Source: Ferrovibrio terrae
GTDB taxonomy: Bacteria > Pseudomonadota > Alphaproteobacteria > Ferrovibrionales > Ferrovibrionaceae
Length of the DNA: 64,000 nucleotides
Assembly (NCBI RefSeq): GCF_007197755.1
Contig: NZ_CP041636.1
Location: forward strand, 2,640,001-2,704,000
Direction: 5' to 3'
The notes beneath the pieces are model-generated. The model was given only the letters and a program-made list of their open reading frames with translations. It did no database searches and was not told the DNA's origin. The translations under genes and the position numbers were made by a program. Below, piece by piece: positions 1 to 8,333 of this stretch (within the stretch, counting starts at the first letter, position 1; each line of letters starts with the position of its first letter).

Positions 1-236
1 AAACAGTACTGTTCGTCACCCCTGACGATCTGGATACCCTGTTTCCGGATATCGAACATCCGACGCTGCCGACGCCCTATGTCGCTGGCCTGCGTTTCCG
101 GGTGCATAACACCGAGGCAGCCGCGGCCTATTTCAAGGCTGCCGGGATCGACCATGCCCGCAGCCTGGATGGCACCGTGCTGGTGCCGGCCTCCGTCGCC
201 AACGGTGTTTTCCTGGAATTCAGCAGCCGCGCATAA
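1..236 (+). CDS. VOC/glyoxalase-like family protein, 3' end only
   Basis: The reading frame is open from base 3 to a TAA at 234-236, giving the last 77 residues of a protein whose start lies outside the window. The fragment has the pattern of a glyoxalase_3/VOC domain C-terminus: a GLRFRV strand, an NTEAAAAYF helix start and a final GVFLEF strand whose acidic residue would be a metal ligand in enzymes of this fold. The substrate cannot be told. It runs towards the minus-strand dienelactone hydrolase gene, 4 nt away. Family assignment is by fold pattern only. Confidence 0.6.
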   Translation, partial: TVLFVTPDDLDTLFPDIEHPTLPTPYVAGLRFRVHNTEAAAAYFKAAGIDHARSLDGTVLVPASVANGVFLEFSSRA

Positions 237-240
237 GCGG

Positions 241-906
241 CTATAGCAAAGCCTCGAAGAAGGCCAGCGTGCGGCGCCGTGCAATGACAGCCGCCGTCGC
301 GTTATAGGTCGCGCGCTGGTCGCAGTTGAAGCCGTGATCGGCATCGTAGACATGCGTCGTGATGGACGGATGCAGGGCCTTCATCTCGTCGGCCAGGCTG
401 GTCGGGATCATTTTGTCCAATGCGCCGAAATGCAGCAGGCAGGGGGCCTTCGGGGCTTCCGCTTTCAGCTCGCCCCAGGGGCCGCCGTAATAGCCAACCG
501 AGGCCGCCACACCGGCTAGTGATGTGGCCATCTTCCAGGTGACGCCGCCGCCGAAACAGTAGCCGGTGGTGCCGACCCGACCGGCTTTCGAGGCCAGCGC
601 CAGCGCCACGGCGCAATCCTGCAGCACGCTGTCCCAGACCATCTTGCCACGGATGTCTTTGCCCTTGGCGATATCATCGGGGCTGTAGCCGAGATCGACA
701 TTGGGCTGCACGCGGTCGAACAGCGCCGGTGCAACGGCGTAGTAGCCATCGGCAGCGAAGCCATCCGCCACCGACTTGATATGGCCGTTCACGCCGAAGA
801 TTTCTTGGATCACCACGACGCCGCCTTTCGGCGCGCCTTTCGGCTCGGTGACATAGGCCGCGAGGCGATGGCCGTCGGCGGCGGTCAGGCTGGTCATGGC
901 ACCCAT
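241..906 (-). CDS. Dienelactone hydrolase family protein
   Basis: This 221-residue alpha/beta hydrolase has the dienelactone hydrolase signature. The nucleophile is Cys117 in GYCFGG, with Asp164 in GALDKMIP, His191 in DADHGFN and the helper Glu36 in VIQEIFG. Length matches the family (about 220-240). Known members hydrolyse dienelactone in aromatic degradation, but many housekeeping paralogues have unknown esters as substrates. No aromatic-degradation genes are nearby, so the substrate is left open. The start at 906 is favoured over a second Met three codons later because AAGGAG lies 6 nt upstream. The two MaoC genes lie directly upstream on the same strand. Confidence 0.9.
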   Translation of the reverse strand: MGAMTSLTAADGHRLAAYVTEPKGAPKGGVVVIQEIFGVNGHIKSVADGFAADGYYAVAPALFDRVQPNVDLGYSPDDIAKGKDIRGKMVWDSVLQDCAVALALASKAGRVGTTGYCFGGGVTWKMATSLAGVAASVGYYGGPWGELKAEAPKAPCLLHFGALDKMIPTSLADEMKALHPSITTHVYDADHGFNCDQRATYNATAAVIARRRTLAFFEALL

Positions 907-916
907 GGCAGGCTCC

Positions 917-1369
917 TTACGGTGAGACAGGATTACGGAAACGCATGATTCCGATGCTGGTGTAGCGCATCACCAGCTCGTCACTCTGATTGAAGGCCTC
1001 GATCAGGAAGCGCGCCGAGCCGATGCCCGGTCGGCTGCGCGACGGTGCCTTGTCGAGACAGGTCATGCGGGCGCGGATGGTATCGCCAGGCCGCACCGGT
1101 TTGAGCCAGGACAGGTCGTCGAAACCCGGCGAGCCGAGACTGGCCTCCACCTCGATGGCGGAATCGACGATCATGCGCATCACGGTGGCGGCGGTATGCC
1201 AGCCCGACGCGATCAGGCCGCCGAAAGCGGTTTTCTTCGCGGCTTCGGGGTCGGTGTGGAACGGCTGCGGGTCGAACTGGGTGGCAAAGGCGATGATGGC
1301 CGGCTCAGTGAAGGTGTGGCTACCGATGTCACGTACAGCGCCAGGTTCGATGTCTTCGTAGTATTGCAT
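917..1369 (-). CDS. MaoC family dehydratase (first of a tandem pair)
   Basis: A 150-residue hot-dog-fold protein of the MaoC/(R)-specific enoyl-CoA hydratase family. Visible features are the hydratase region AFATQFDPQPFHTDPEAA near residues 27-44 (catalytic Asp and His positions), then GGLIASGWHTA and a substrate-loop region GSPGFDDLSWLKPVRPGD. An AAGGAG site precedes the start by about 7 nt. It lies 11 nt downstream of a second MaoC gene with a near-identical motif set, so the two are probably co-transcribed and could form a heterodimer. The acyl-CoA substrate is unknown. Confidence 0.9.
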   Translation of the reverse strand: MQYYEDIEPGAVRDIGSHTFTEPAIIAFATQFDPQPFHTDPEAAKKTAFGGLIASGWHTAATVMRMIVDSAIEVEASLGSPGFDDLSWLKPVRPGDTIRARMTCLDKAPSRSRPGIGSARFLIEAFNQSDELVMRYTSIGIMRFRNPVSP

Positions 1370-1380
1370 CGCGCGCTCCT

Positions 1381-1824
1381 TCAGGCTGGCCGGCGGGCAT
1401 ACATGCCCTTGGCCTGCATGGTCAGCACGGTTTCGCCCTTCTGGTTTTTCATCTCGTAGCGCGAGGTGATCACGCCACGATCCGGCTTTGAGCGCGACGG
1501 CTTCACATCCATCACCTCGCCGCGCAGATGCAGGGTGTCGCCGGGAAATACCGGTTTCACCCAGCGCAACTGGTCAACGCCGGGGGAGCCCATGGAGGCA
1601 TATTTGCCGATCATGTTATCGACCAGCATCCGCATCATCAGTCCCGCCGTGTGCCAGCCGGATGCGCAAAGGCCGCCAAACAGCGACTGCTTGGCGGCCT
1701 CTTGGTCGAGATGGAAGGGCTGCGGGTCATAGTCCCGCGCGAAAGCGATGATCTCGTCTTCGTTCACCGTGCGGGGCGGGAATTCCATCACCTGTCCGAC
1801 AGCGAAATCTTCCAGATATTTCAT
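1381..1824 (-). CDS. MaoC family dehydratase (second of a tandem pair)
   Basis: A 147-residue single hot-dog-domain protein. AFARDYDPQPFHLDQEAA near residues 28-45 holds the Asp/His hydratase motif, followed by GGLCASGWHTAGLMMRML and GSPGVDQLRWVKPVFPGD. It is clearly a paralogue of the downstream 917-1369 gene (the FDPQPFH/YDPQPFH and ASGWHTA blocks align without gaps). Both copies keep the catalytic residues, so neither looks degenerate. It lies 8 nt downstream of ychF, so readthrough from ychF is possible. Start by length and an AGAG-type weak ribosome site. Confidence 0.9.
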   Translation of the reverse strand: MKYLEDFAVGQVMEFPPRTVNEDEIIAFARDYDPQPFHLDQEAAKQSLFGGLCASGWHTAGLMMRMLVDNMIGKYASMGSPGVDQLRWVKPVFPGDTLHLRGEVMDVKPSRSKPDRGVITSRYEMKNQKGETVLTMQAKGMYARRPA

Positions 1825-1832
1825 TCGATCTC

Positions 1833-2933
1833 TTAGGTATTGAAGCGGAAGTGCATCACATCGCCATCCTGCACGATGTAATCCTTACCTTCCAGCCGCA
1901 ATTTGCCGGCATCGCGCGCCCCGGCCTCGCCCTTGCCGGCGACGTAGTCGACATAGGCGATGGTCTCAGCGCGAATGAAGCCCTTCTCGAAATCGGTATG
2001 GATCACGCCGGCCGATTCCGGTGCCTTGGCATTCTTGCGCACGGTCCAGGCGCGCGCTTCCTTGGGGCCGACGGTGAAGAAGGTCAGCAGCCCAAGCAGG
2101 CCATAGCCGGCGCGGATCACGCGGGTCAGGCCGGTTTCCTTGAGGCCGAGATCGGCCAGGAAGGCGGACTTTTCTTCCTCGGTGTCGAGTTGGGCGACTT
2201 CGGCCTCGATGGCGGCCGAGATCACCACCATGGCGGCGCCTTCGGCATCGGCCTTGACCTTCACCCTGGCGGAGAAGGCATTGCCTTCGGCAGCGGAGGC
2301 TTCTTCGACGTTGCAGACATAGAGCACCGGCTTGGCGGTGATCAGCATCAGTTCGGTATAGAGCTTCTTCTCATCCTCGCTCGGCACCACCGTGCGGGCC
2401 GGTTTGCCTTCGCGCAAAGCCACCAGCACCTTTTCCATCACGACCAGCCTGGCTTTCTCTTCCTCGTTGCCCTGCTTGGCGCGCTTGGCGGTCTGCTCGA
2501 CGCGACGCTCCAGGCTTTCGAGGTCCGACAGCATCAGTTCGGTCTCGACGGTTTCGGCATCGGCGATCGGGTCGACCTTGCCTTCCACATGCGTGATGTC
2601 GCCATCCTCGAAGCAGCGCAGCACATGGCAGATCGCATCCACTTCGCGGATATGGGCCAGGAACTGGTTACCCAGGCCTTCACCCTTGGAGGCGCCACGC
2701 ACCAGGCCGGCGATGTCGACGAAGGTCAGCTGGGTCGGAATGATTTTCTGTGAGCTGGCGATCGCGGCCAGTACGTCCAGCCGCTCATCCGGCACGCCGA
2801 CCAGGCCGGTATTCGGCTCGATGGTGCAGAAGGGATAATTGGCAGCCTGTGCCGCAGCGGTCTGCGTCAGCGCATTGAACAGGGTCGATTTGCCAACGTT
2901 GGGCAGGCCGACAATGCCGCATTTGAAACCCAT
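1833..2933 (-). CDS. ychF: Ribosome-binding ATPase YchF
   Basis: A 366-residue Obg-family P-loop protein that prefers ATP over GTP. The P-loop GLPNVGKST is at residues 9-17, the switch II DIAGLVRGASKGEGLGNQFL region lies near 73-92, and the G4 position reads NVEE near residue 207 instead of NKxD, which is the hallmark of YchF's ATP preference. A C-terminal TGS-type domain ends the protein. The family binds ribosomes and modulates stress and redox responses. It starts 1 nt after the pth stop, the widespread pth-ychF pairing, and the tight spacing suggests translational coupling. Confidence 0.97.
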   Translation of the reverse strand: MGFKCGIVGLPNVGKSTLFNALTQTAAAQAANYPFCTIEPNTGLVGVPDERLDVLAAIASSQKIIPTQLTFVDIAGLVRGASKGEGLGNQFLAHIREVDAICHVLRCFEDGDITHVEGKVDPIADAETVETELMLSDLESLERRVEQTAKRAKQGNEEEKARLVVMEKVLVALREGKPARTVVPSEDEKKLYTELMLITAKPVLYVCNVEEASAAEGNAFSARVKVKADAEGAAMVVISAAIEAEVAQLDTEEEKSAFLADLGLKETGLTRVIRAGYGLLGLLTFFTVGPKEARAWTVRKNAKAPESAGVIHTDFEKGFIRAETIAYVDYVAGKGEAGARDAGKLRLEGKDYIVQDGDVMHFRFNT

Positions 2934-2934
2934 G

Positions 2935-3558
2935 TTACGCGTCCTTCACGTCTGTCTTGTTGGTCTTTTCGGGCTTCTCAACCTTTGGCTTCGGCGGCTG
3001 CAGGCGCAGCGCCACCTTGGTCATGAAGCCGGTGTCGTCGTTCTTCGCCAGAGAGCCGGCCTCAAGGGCCATGGCCTCCAGCAGCGGGTCGAGCCACACG
3101 CGCTCGTCCGCCTGGAAATTCTGCAGCACATAGCCCAGCACCAGATCCTTGCCGGGATGGCCGATGCCGATGCGCAGCCGGCGGTAGTTCGGCCCGATGG
3201 CGCCATCGATGGAGCGCAGACCGTTATGGCCGGCATTGCCGCCGCCGGTCTTCATGCGAATCTTGGCGGCAGCCAGATCCAGCTCGTCATGCGCCACCAC
3301 CACCTGGGCCGGCGGCAGCTTGTAGAAATGCGCCGCTTCGCCGACCGACTTGCCCGAGAGGTTCATGTAGGTCTGCGGCTTGAGCAGCAGTGTCTTGGTG
3401 CCGTTCAGCACACCTTCGGAGATTTCACCTTGGAAGCGCTTCTTGAACGGCTGGAAATTGTGGCATTCGGCGATGGCATCGATGGCCATGAAGCCGACAT
3501 TGTGGCGCTGGCGCCGGTGTTCGCTGCCCGGGTTGCCGAGTCCGACGAGAAGCAGCAT
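2935..3558 (-). CDS. pth: Peptidyl-tRNA hydrolase
   Basis: This 207-residue enzyme recycles peptidyl-tRNA released from stalled ribosomes. The N-terminus carries GLGNPG (residues 6-11) and the catalytic His19-Asn20 in RQRHNVGF. The middle carries KPQTYMNLSG, AHDELDL (the catalytic Asp) and GGNAGHNGLRS, all matching the bacterial Pth family. A lysine/proline-rich tail of about 20 residues (KPKVEKPEKTNKTDVKDA) extends beyond the usual end. It sits between rplY, separated by a hairpin, and ychF, in the common rplY-pth-ychF order. Confidence 0.97.
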   Translation of the reverse strand: MLLLVGLGNPGSEHRRQRHNVGFMAIDAIAECHNFQPFKKRFQGEISEGVLNGTKTLLLKPQTYMNLSGKSVGEAAHFYKLPPAQVVVAHDELDLAAAKIRMKTGGGNAGHNGLRSIDGAIGPNYRRLRIGIGHPGKDLVLGYVLQNFQADERVWLDPLLEAMALEAGSLAKNDDTGFMTKVALRLQPPKPKVEKPEKTNKTDVKDA

Positions 3559-3604
3559 GGCGATTCAGCCGGCGGTCAGAGAGAGACGAGGGGCAGGGGA
3601 GAAA

Positions 3605-3632
3605 GGTTGGCGGCGCCAGCGCGCCGCCAACC
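3605..3632 (-). terminator. Hairpin between rplY and pth
   Basis: Perfect 12-bp arms at 3605-3616 and 3621-3632 with a 4-nt loop sit 10 nt after the rplY stop on the minus strand. The hairpin is followed by a pyrimidine-rich stretch (TTTCTCCCC) instead of a clean T run. It could reduce readthrough from the abundant ribosomal-protein message into pth, or stabilise the rplY 3' end. Confidence 0.55.
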
Positions 3633-3642
3633 CATGAACAAG

Positions 3643-4341
3643 TTACTTCTTGGCAGCCGGCTTGGCGGCCGGCTTGGCCGCGGCAGCCGGAGCAGCCTTG
3701 GCACCCGCCGCCGGAGCAGCGCCCGCCGCCGGAGCGGCAGCAGCAGCTTCGGCCTTCGGCGCGGCTTCTTCTTCCTTGGTCGGCGCCGCAATGGTGCCAA
3801 CCGTGAAGTCGCGGTCCTGAATCACGGCCCGGATGCCTTCCGGCAGCTTGAAGGCCGAGATGTGGATCGAGTGGCCGATATCCATGCCTTCGAGGCTGAT
3901 CGAGATGCTCTCCGGAATGTTGTCCGGCTGAACGAAGAACTCGACCTCGTGGCGCACGATATTCAGCACGCCGCCCTTCTTCAGGCCCGGCGACTTTTCC
4001 TGCTCGAGGAAATGCACGGGAATGAAGATGCGGATCTTCGAGTCCTTGCCGATGCGCTGGAAGTCGACGTGGATCGGCCGGTCGGTGACCGGATGAAGCT
4101 GCACGTCACGGGCCAGCACGCGCTCGGTCTTGCTGCCGATGGCAACAGTGAACAGGCGCGAGAAGAAGCTGCCCTTCTGCATTTCCTTCAGCAGTTCGCG
4201 GGATTCGACCGAAATCAGTTCCGGGGTCTGCTTTTCGCCATAGATGACCCCCGGCACACGACCTGTCAGTCGCGTTGCACGGGCGGTCCCCTTGCCGGCC
4301 CTCGACCTCGCCTCAGCGGCGATGGTGGTTACTTCACGCAT
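3643..4341 (-). CDS. rplY: 50S ribosomal protein L25/Ctc
   Basis: A 232-residue long-form L25 (Ctc/TL5 type) that binds 5S rRNA. Residues 1 to about 95 form the L25 5S-binding domain (RSRAGKGTARATRLTGRVPGVIYG). The TL5/CTC beta domain continues to about residue 185 (DIGHSIHISAFKLPEGIRAVI). The remaining tail of about 45 residues is a low-complexity Ala/Pro/Lys run built from AAPAAGA-like units. Such tails are common in alphaproteobacterial L25. A prs gene lies just upstream, a frequent neighbour in bacteria. Start chosen at MREVTTI, the family N-terminus. Confidence 0.96.
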   Translation of the reverse strand: MREVTTIAAEARSRAGKGTARATRLTGRVPGVIYGEKQTPELISVESRELLKEMQKGSFFSRLFTVAIGSKTERVLARDVQLHPVTDRPIHVDFQRIGKDSKIRIFIPVHFLEQEKSPGLKKGGVLNIVRHEVEFFVQPDNIPESISISLEGMDIGHSIHISAFKLPEGIRAVIQDRDFTVGTIAAPTKEEEAAPKAEAAAAAPAAGAAPAAGAKAAPAAAAKPAAKPAAKK

Positions 4342-4439
4342 GATTGCGCTCCTTGGTTAGATACGGATCCGGCACCGTGCCAGGCCCGTTCCCGACGCCG
4401 GCCTCCAGGGGTGCCGCGCGCCGAAACTGTAGAAACTTT

Positions 4440-5372
4440 TTAGTCGAACAGGCTCGAGACCGAAGCCTCTTCACTGATACGACGCATCGCCTCGCCCACC
4501 AGCGGCGCGATCGACACCTGGCGGATATTGCGCGCCAGACGAACTGCTTCGGTCGCCAGGATGGAATCGGTGATGACCAGGCCTTCCAGCTGGCTCGCGG
4601 TCACGCGGGCCACCGCGCCACCCGACAGCACGCCATGGGTCACATAGGCGTAAACGGACTTGGCGCCATGCTTCTTCAGCGCATCGGCGGCATTGCACAG
4701 CGTGCCGGCGGAATCGACGATGTCGTCGACGAGGATGCAACGGCGGCCTTCGACGTCGCCGATGATGTTCATCACTTCGGAGACGCCGGCCTTTTCACGA
4801 CGCTTGTCGACGATGGCAAGGTCGGCATCCAGGCGCTTGGCGATGTTGCGCGCACGCACCACGCCGCCGACGTCGGGCGACACGACCATCAGGTCATCGC
4901 CCTGCAGCTGCTGCTTGATGTCTGCGGTCAGTACCGGGCCGCCCATCAGATTGTCGGTCGGGATATCGAAGAAACCCTGAATCTGGCCGGCATGCAGGTC
5001 GAGCGTCAGCACGCGGTTGGCGCCGGCCGCGGTGATCAGGTTGGCAACCAGCTTGGCCGAGATTGGCGTGCGCGGACCGGGTTTACGGTCCTGACGGGCA
5101 TAGCCGAAATAGGGCAACACGGCGGTGATGCGGCGGGCCGACGAGCGCTTCAGCGCGTCGATGCAGACCAGCAGTTCCATCAGATGGTCATTCGCCGGAT
5201 AGGACGTCGACTGGATCACGAACACGTCTTCGCCGCGGACGTTTTCGTGGATTTCCACGAAAACCTCCATGTCGGAGAAGCGGCGCACGCTGGCTTTGGC
5301 AAGCGGGACCGACAGATACGCCGCAATGGCTTCCGCCAGCGGACGATTGGAGTTACCCGCCAAAACCTTCAT
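4440..5372 (-). CDS. prs: Ribose-phosphate pyrophosphokinase
   Basis: A 310-residue PRPP synthetase making 5-phosphoribosyl-1-diphosphate from ribose-5-phosphate and ATP, the entry to purine, pyrimidine, histidine and tryptophan synthesis. It shows the N-terminal [12 protein letters not shown], the flexible catalytic region [18 protein letters not shown] and the PRPP-binding loop [14 protein letters not shown] near residues 212-225. Length is typical for the class I enzyme. A 98-nt gap separates it from rplY, so separate promoters are possible. No strong Shine-Dalgarno precedes the ATG. Confidence 0.97.
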   Translation of the reverse strand: MKVLAGNSNRPLAEAIAAYLSVPLAKASVRRFSDMEVFVEIHENVRGEDVFVIQSTSYPANDHLMELLVCIDALKRSSARRITAVLPYFGYARQDRKPGPRTPISAKLVANLITAAGANRVLTLDLHAGQIQGFFDIPTDNLMGGPVLTADIKQQLQGDDLMVVSPDVGGVVRARNIAKRLDADLAIVDKRREKAGVSEVMNIIGDVEGRRCILVDDIVDSAGTLCNAADALKKHGAKSVYAYVTHGVLSGGAVARVTASQLEGLVITDSILATEAVRLARNIRQVSIAPLVGEAMRRISEEASVSSLFD

Positions 5373-5468
5373 GACAATGCTCTGTGTGAGGCCGGAATCG
5401 TGGGGAGAAAATCGCGCGGACTATAGCCGCCGGCCTGCCCCCTGTAAACCGCGAAAAATCTAATAAAT

Positions 5469-6356
5469 TCAGGATTTTGCGGGCGGAACGGTGGGTCGGC
5501 TGCGCTGCCGCCGCTCCAGAATCTCGCTCAGGCCCTGCCAGCCGCCCTGGGCGATGATGTGGGCGGTGTTTCCCCAGGTCCCGGCAAGCTGTCCGCGGGG
5601 GATGCGGTTGGCCTGCTTTACGTCGCCCAGCGGGTTGCCACTGGCGCCCAGCAGCACCCATTCGATGGTCACTCGCTCCGAATCCGGGGTGTCCTGCCAG
5701 ACATTGACGCGGCAGCCGATCACATAGTCAGCCCCGGTGGCATCCGGCAGCGGATTGCGGCCGCCCAGGATCAGGATTTCCCGCATCGCCTGGCGCAGGG
5801 CGCGGTTACCGTCGCCCGGCGCGCCCTCGCATTCCTTCACCGCCAGCATGACCGGCCTGGCGTCGGTCTGCACGGCCTCGATCACCGCGGCATTCAGTTT
5901 CCGGGCGATGGCTTCCGCCATGATCGCGGCGGCCTGCTTCACGGCGGTGGCGTCATTCGCAGCCAGCCGGGCAGGTGCGACACCGAGGCTGAGGCTCTCG
6001 CCGGCCTGTAGGCTGCCATCGGGGGCGCGCTCATCCCACGACCAGACCGCATCGCCGCCACGCGGCTCCAGCCTCACTGTCAGCACCGATGTCAGGCGGT
6101 TGCGGCCGGTGGCACTGGCCGGCACATCCTTCTCGTTCAGCGCCTTGGCCAGGGTTTCGGCCAGCGCGGCATCCGGCCCTTGCGGCAGACCGCTGACCGG
6201 GGGAATGAACAGGCTGGCCTCGCCGATGGGGCGGATCAGCACGTCCGTCGCCTTGGCGCGACTGTCGGCCTGGAACGGCTGCGGCAGCGGCTGACACGCG
6301 GCGGTGACAAAACCGGCGGCGAGGATCGCGAGGGAAAGGTGCTTAACCGAGAACAC
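5469..6356 (-). CDS. Putative lipoprotein of unknown function
   Basis: A 295-residue protein I do not recognise. It begins (GTG start) with a basic-hydrophobic leader ending VTAAC, so Cys21 could be lipidated after signal peptidase II cleavage, although the -3 position is not the usual Leu. The rest is mixed alpha/beta with an Ala-rich helix near residues 135-160 and few aromatic residues. Segments such as DYVIGCRVNVWQ and RVTIEWVLLGASG suggest a periplasmic beta-sandwich or a nucleotide-free surface protein. A GGTGAG sequence lies close before the GTG. It is downstream of pgeF on the same strand. Confidence 0.7.
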   Translation of the reverse strand: MFSVKHLSLAILAAGFVTAACQPLPQPFQADSRAKATDVLIRPIGEASLFIPPVSGLPQGPDAALAETLAKALNEKDVPASATGRNRLTSVLTVRLEPRGGDAVWSWDERAPDGSLQAGESLSLGVAPARLAANDATAVKQAAAIMAEAIARKLNAAVIEAVQTDARPVMLAVKECEGAPGDGNRALRQAMREILILGGRNPLPDATGADYVIGCRVNVWQDTPDSERVTIEWVLLGASGNPLGDVKQANRIPRGQLAGTWGNTAHIIAQGGWQGLSEILERRQRSRPTVPPAKS

Positions 6357-6423
6357 AGCTCACCATCAGACACAGGATTGCAAAAATCAGCAGCATGAAC
6401 AGATGCGGCATGATGTTGACAGC

Positions 6424-7221
6424 TCAGGCCGGCAGCGCGATGGCCGAAACCTGCCGGCCGTAATCAGCTTCCTTCTGAAGCGTCATGCGACGATAGCTGA
6501 AGAAGCGCTCGGGGTCGCTGCAGGTGTCGAGCCCCAGATTCTCCGCCACCACATCCGCATGCCGCAGACGCTGCATCAGATAAGCCGGCAGATCGAATTG
6601 CCAATGGCCCTCTCGTTTACCGGTGGCAAAGAAAACGGCGTTGGCAGTATCGGCGGCCAGAAATTCATCACGGAAAGGCGCGCTGACCTCATACGATGCC
6701 TGCCCGATACAGGGGCCGACAGCGGCCCTGATGTGTTCGCGTCGCGCGCCCAGTGCGATCATGGTCTCGATGGTGGCGTCAGACACGCCGGCCAGCGCGC
6801 CACGCCAGCCGGCATGGCAGGCGCCGATCACGCCGGCCTCCATGTCGGCGAAAAGCACAGGCGCGCAGTCAGCCGAGAGAATCCCGAGCGCGATGCCGCG
6901 CCTGCGGGTGACCAGACCATCGGCTTTGGGCCGCTGCGCGATGTCGTAGTCATCGCCGACCACGACGACGTCGCGGCCATGCACCTGATACAGCGAGACC
7001 AGTCCATGCGGGGCGTTCAGACTCGCCGCCACGCGATGGCGGTTCTCCTGCACAGACGCCGCGGTATCCGATGAGCCCGGGCCACAATTCAATGACGCAT
7101 AAAGCCCGGTCGATACGCCGCCACGGCGCGTGAAAAAGCCATGCGGCAGGCCGGAAAAGCCAGCGGCCGTGACGGGAGCGATGGCTTCGGCCCGATTGGG
7201 TGCTGGGGTAAGAACTGTCAT
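6424..7221 (-). CDS. pgeF: Peptidoglycan editing factor PgeF (laccase-domain/YfiH family)
   Basis: A 265-residue YfiH/PgeF family protein, annotated historically as polyphenol oxidase. The metal/active-site pattern is visible: QVHGRDV near residue 80, SADCAPVLFAD near 135 and GACHAGWRGALAG near 154, giving the His-Cys-His set. E. coli PgeF corrects misincorporated amino acids in peptidoglycan precursors, and purine-nucleoside activity is reported for relatives. Its ATG overlaps the midA stop (ATGA), so the two genes are translationally coupled. Confidence 0.93.
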   Translation of the reverse strand: MTVLTPAPNRAEAIAPVTAAGFSGLPHGFFTRRGGVSTGLYASLNCGPGSSDTAASVQENRHRVAASLNAPHGLVSLYQVHGRDVVVVGDDYDIAQRPKADGLVTRRRGIALGILSADCAPVLFADMEAGVIGACHAGWRGALAGVSDATIETMIALGARREHIRAAVGPCIGQASYEVSAPFRDEFLAADTANAVFFATGKREGHWQFDLPAYLMQRLRHADVVAENLGLDTCSDPERFFSYRRMTLQKEADYGRQVSAIALPA

Positions 7222-8333
7222 GCAAAGCCTGCGGGTTGCGGTGACTCCGGCGCCGTCAGCACCAGTGCCTTGAACAGGGTGCCCATCGTCTCCGGAGCGG
7301 TCAACCGCCGTATCGCCTGGTCTACATCGCCGGCCTGCGCGAGATTGTCACGCTTCAGCTTGGCTGCACGCGCCTGGATGCCGAGCTGGTTGAGGAACGC
7401 GCCCTGGCCAATCGGGCCATGCACCAGGGCGCCGGCGCGTTTTGCCGCGAGCGCAAAGGAGCCAAAATCGACATGGGCCGTAAGATCGGCAAGGCCCGGG
7501 ATTTGCAGCGGATCCGCGTAAGTGTGGCGATACACGGCCTGTAGTGTTTCACCAACGCCTGCACTGGCATAGCCGTAATCGATGAACAGCGCCGCGCCGC
7601 CCTGGCTTTTCAGCCGCGCGGCGATCTCGACCGCAACGGCGCGCACCGGCGGACTGGATTCCACGATGGAGCCCGGCGGCGAGTCGCGCAGCACCTGCGG
7701 CAGCAGTTCATCGAAGGGCAGCGCACGCGGGTCGAGCATGAAGCACAAGTTGCCGCCGGCGCCGTCCAGTCCGACGCAACGTTCATGCCATGCATTGTCG
7801 TCACCGCGCTGGAACTGCCGCACCGGCAGTGCGTCGAGGAATTCGTTGGCGATCAGCAGCAGCGGTGCATCCCTGGGGATCGCGGCGACCTGTTCGTGCC
7901 AGGCGGCACCTTCATCCGCGAGCGCCGTCTGCTGCAGGCCGCGCAGCCGCGCGGAAGCCTCCACCAGCACCGGCGTCAGCGCACGGCGGAAAGCGGGCAG
8001 GGCGCGGGCGGCGCGCAGGGCATCGCGCATCAGCGTGCCGCGGCCGGGGCCGAGTTCGACGAGGTAGCATTTTTCCGGCTCACCCATACGCTGCCAGTAA
8101 TCGGCAGCCCAGAGGCCGAGCAGTTCGCCGAACATCTGGCTGATCTCGGGCGCGGTGATGAAATCGCCGTGCAGGCCGATGGCTTCCTGGCTGCGGTAGT
8201 AGCCGTGTTCGGGATGCAGCAGGCAATCGGCCATGAAGGCTGTCACCGTGATCGGGCCCTCCGCCGCAATGCGGCGGCGCAGGAGGTCGAGCAGCGGTGC
8301 GGCCTTTACGCCGCTTTCTGCCGGCGTGCCCAC
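7218..8333 (-). CDS. MidA/NDUFAF7-family SAM-dependent methyltransferase
   Basis: A DUF185 protein related to mitochondrial NDUFAF7, which methylates an arginine of a complex I subunit during assembly. Conserved blocks are ITVTAFMADCLLHPEHGYY near the N-terminus, the SAM-binding ELGPGRGTLMRDAL, ANEFLDALPVRQF and FIDYGYA. The open frame extends to an ATG at 8378, but that would overlap lgt by 73 nt. A GTG at 8333 (or 8336) has GGAG 7 (or 4) nt upstream and gives the family's normal N-terminus, so 8333 is preferred. It is coupled to pgeF downstream. The substrate is inferred from the family only. Confidence 0.88.
   Translation of the reverse strand: MGTPAESGVKAAPLLDLLRRRIAAEGPITVTAFMADCLLHPEHGYYRSQEAIGLHGDFITAPEISQMFGELLGLWAADYWQRMGEPEKCYLVELGPGRGTLMRDALRAARALPAFRRALTPVLVEASARLRGLQQTALADEGAAWHEQVAAIPRDAPLLLIANEFLDALPVRQFQRGDDNAWHERCVGLDGAGGNLCFMLDPRALPFDELLPQVLRDSPPGSIVESSPPVRAVAVEIAARLKSQGGAALFIDYGYASAGVGETLQAVYRHTYADPLQIPGLADLTAHVDFGSFALAAKRAGALVHGPIGQGAFLNQLGIQARAAKLKRDNLAQAGDVDQAIRRLTAPETMGTLFKALVLTAPESPQPAGFA

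Noticed and set aside
2839-4443. Long plus-strand frame across pth and rplY
   Set aside because: Antisense shadow in GC-rich DNA; low-complexity composition and no domain, while both minus-strand genes are unmistakable.
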